Below are positions 5,689-6,074 of a stretch of 6,074 nt of DNA, piece after piece. How positions within the stretch are numbered: the first letter of the stretch is position 1; every line of letters begins with the position of its first letter. Source of the stretch: Candidatus Helarchaeota archaeon (GTDB lineage Archaea > Asgardarchaeota > Lokiarchaeia > Helarchaeales > HEL-GB-A); the NCBI GenBank assembly GCA_016840125.1, contig JAEOSY010000592.1:1-6074 (forward strand), read 5' to 3'. A program made the position numbers and the translations under genes. The notes under the pieces are model-generated. The model saw only the letters and a program-made list of their open reading frames with translations. It was not told where the DNA came from and searched no databases.

Positions 5689-6074
5689 TTACTTATTCTG
5701 ACTTACTTCCAAAACAACAGTTGTCAATAATTCCTCGTATCTTTGTTTTTCTTCTATCATTGGAAGATGACCAGAATTTTCAAAAATTATCAGAAGTTTT
5801 CCCTTTTCAGCATTTATGTTATCATAGAATTTCTCAACAAGTACGGTAGGCGTTGTTTTATCATATTTGCCTTCAAAAAAGTATATGGGAACTTTAATTG
5901 ATTGGATTTCTTTTGTGAGCTTGATATTTTTATATTCCTCCCATATTGCATTCATAGTAAAATCGAATCCTTTGTTTAGTAACGTTCGAAACCCCTCTGA
6001 TAATGAATATTCGGGGGAGGTGATGAAGTAGCTCATTAAGATTCCCATTTTACGATATTGATTAATGGTAGAAC
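5689..6074 (-). CDS. Alpha/beta hydrolase, C-terminal part (5' end beyond the right edge)
   Basis: The frame is open to the right edge: eight more codons (STINQYRK) precede the first ATG at 6048, and the YRKMGIL...SPEYSLSEGF text reads as the cap or lid region of a larger enzyme, so the gene is cut rather than short. VPIYFFEGKYDKTTP carries the acid of the triad (Asp at 5860-5862). IFENSGHLPMIEEKQRYEEL carries the catalytic His (5767-5769). The nucleophile elbow lies outside the window. This tail, with a G-x-x-D-x-x-T-P strand and a GH-x-P-x-x-E-E motif, is typical of proline iminopeptidase- or esterase-like members. The substrate cannot be told from this part. TAA is at 5689-5691, converging with the renalase-like gene. 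Confidence 0.85.
   Translation of the reverse strand, partial: STINQYRKMGILMSYFITSPEYSLSEGFRTLLNKGFDFTMNAIWEEYKNIKLTKEIQSIKVPIYFFEGKYDKTTPTVLVEKFYDNINAEKGKLLIIFENSGHLPMIEEKQRYEELLTTVVLEVSQNK

Overview
The window is an AT-rich (roughly one-third G+C by eye), gene-dense piece of a prokaryotic chromosome. It holds five complete genes or gene-like ORFs that can be assigned to a family or architecture, one weak small ORF, and two genes cut by the window edges. No tRNA, rRNA, CRISPR array, insertion sequence or phage gene is visible. The organism cannot be fixed from the sequence. Standard stop codons, AGA/ATA-rich codon use, TTG/GTG starts, weak or absent ribosome-binding sites, TATA-like rather than -35/-10-like elements, and a secreted beta-domain plus four-helix membrane protein fit an archaeon, perhaps of the Asgard group. 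A low-GC bacterium is not excluded.

Layout. Positions 1-204 (+) are the end of a GNAT-type acetyltransferase gene, interrupted by a +1 shift in a run of nine A. Positions 205-500 hold only a doubtful 68-residue ORF (267-473, +). Four minus-strand genes follow, listed in transcription order: a membrane-anchored SOUL haem-binding protein (4476-3805), a signal-peptide plus four-helix membrane protein of no named family (3736-2726), a retinol-dehydrogenase-like SDR (2515-1604) and a tocopherol-cyclase-like protein (1451-501). Gaps of 68, 210 and 152 bases separate them, so they are collinear but not a tight operon. A renalase-like FAD oxidoreductase (about 4571 or 4646 to 5659, +) diverges from the SOUL gene across a 94-base shared promoter region. 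It converges with the 3' part of an alpha/beta-hydrolase gene (5689 to the right edge, -).

How the genes may work together. The cyclase-like protein, the SDR, the flavin oxidoreductase, the SOUL protein and the hydrolase all belong to families that often act on hydrophobic small molecules, quinones/isoprenoids, nicotinamides or tetrapyrroles. The same family types occur together in plant plastoglobules. A lipid- or isoprenoid-redox neighbourhood is therefore a reasonable but unproven reading. The intergenic gaps carry short inverted repeats: three tandem hairpins at 2649-2706, a 17-base palindrome at 3777-3793 and a symmetric TATA-like element at 4513-4526. These are the best candidates for local control.
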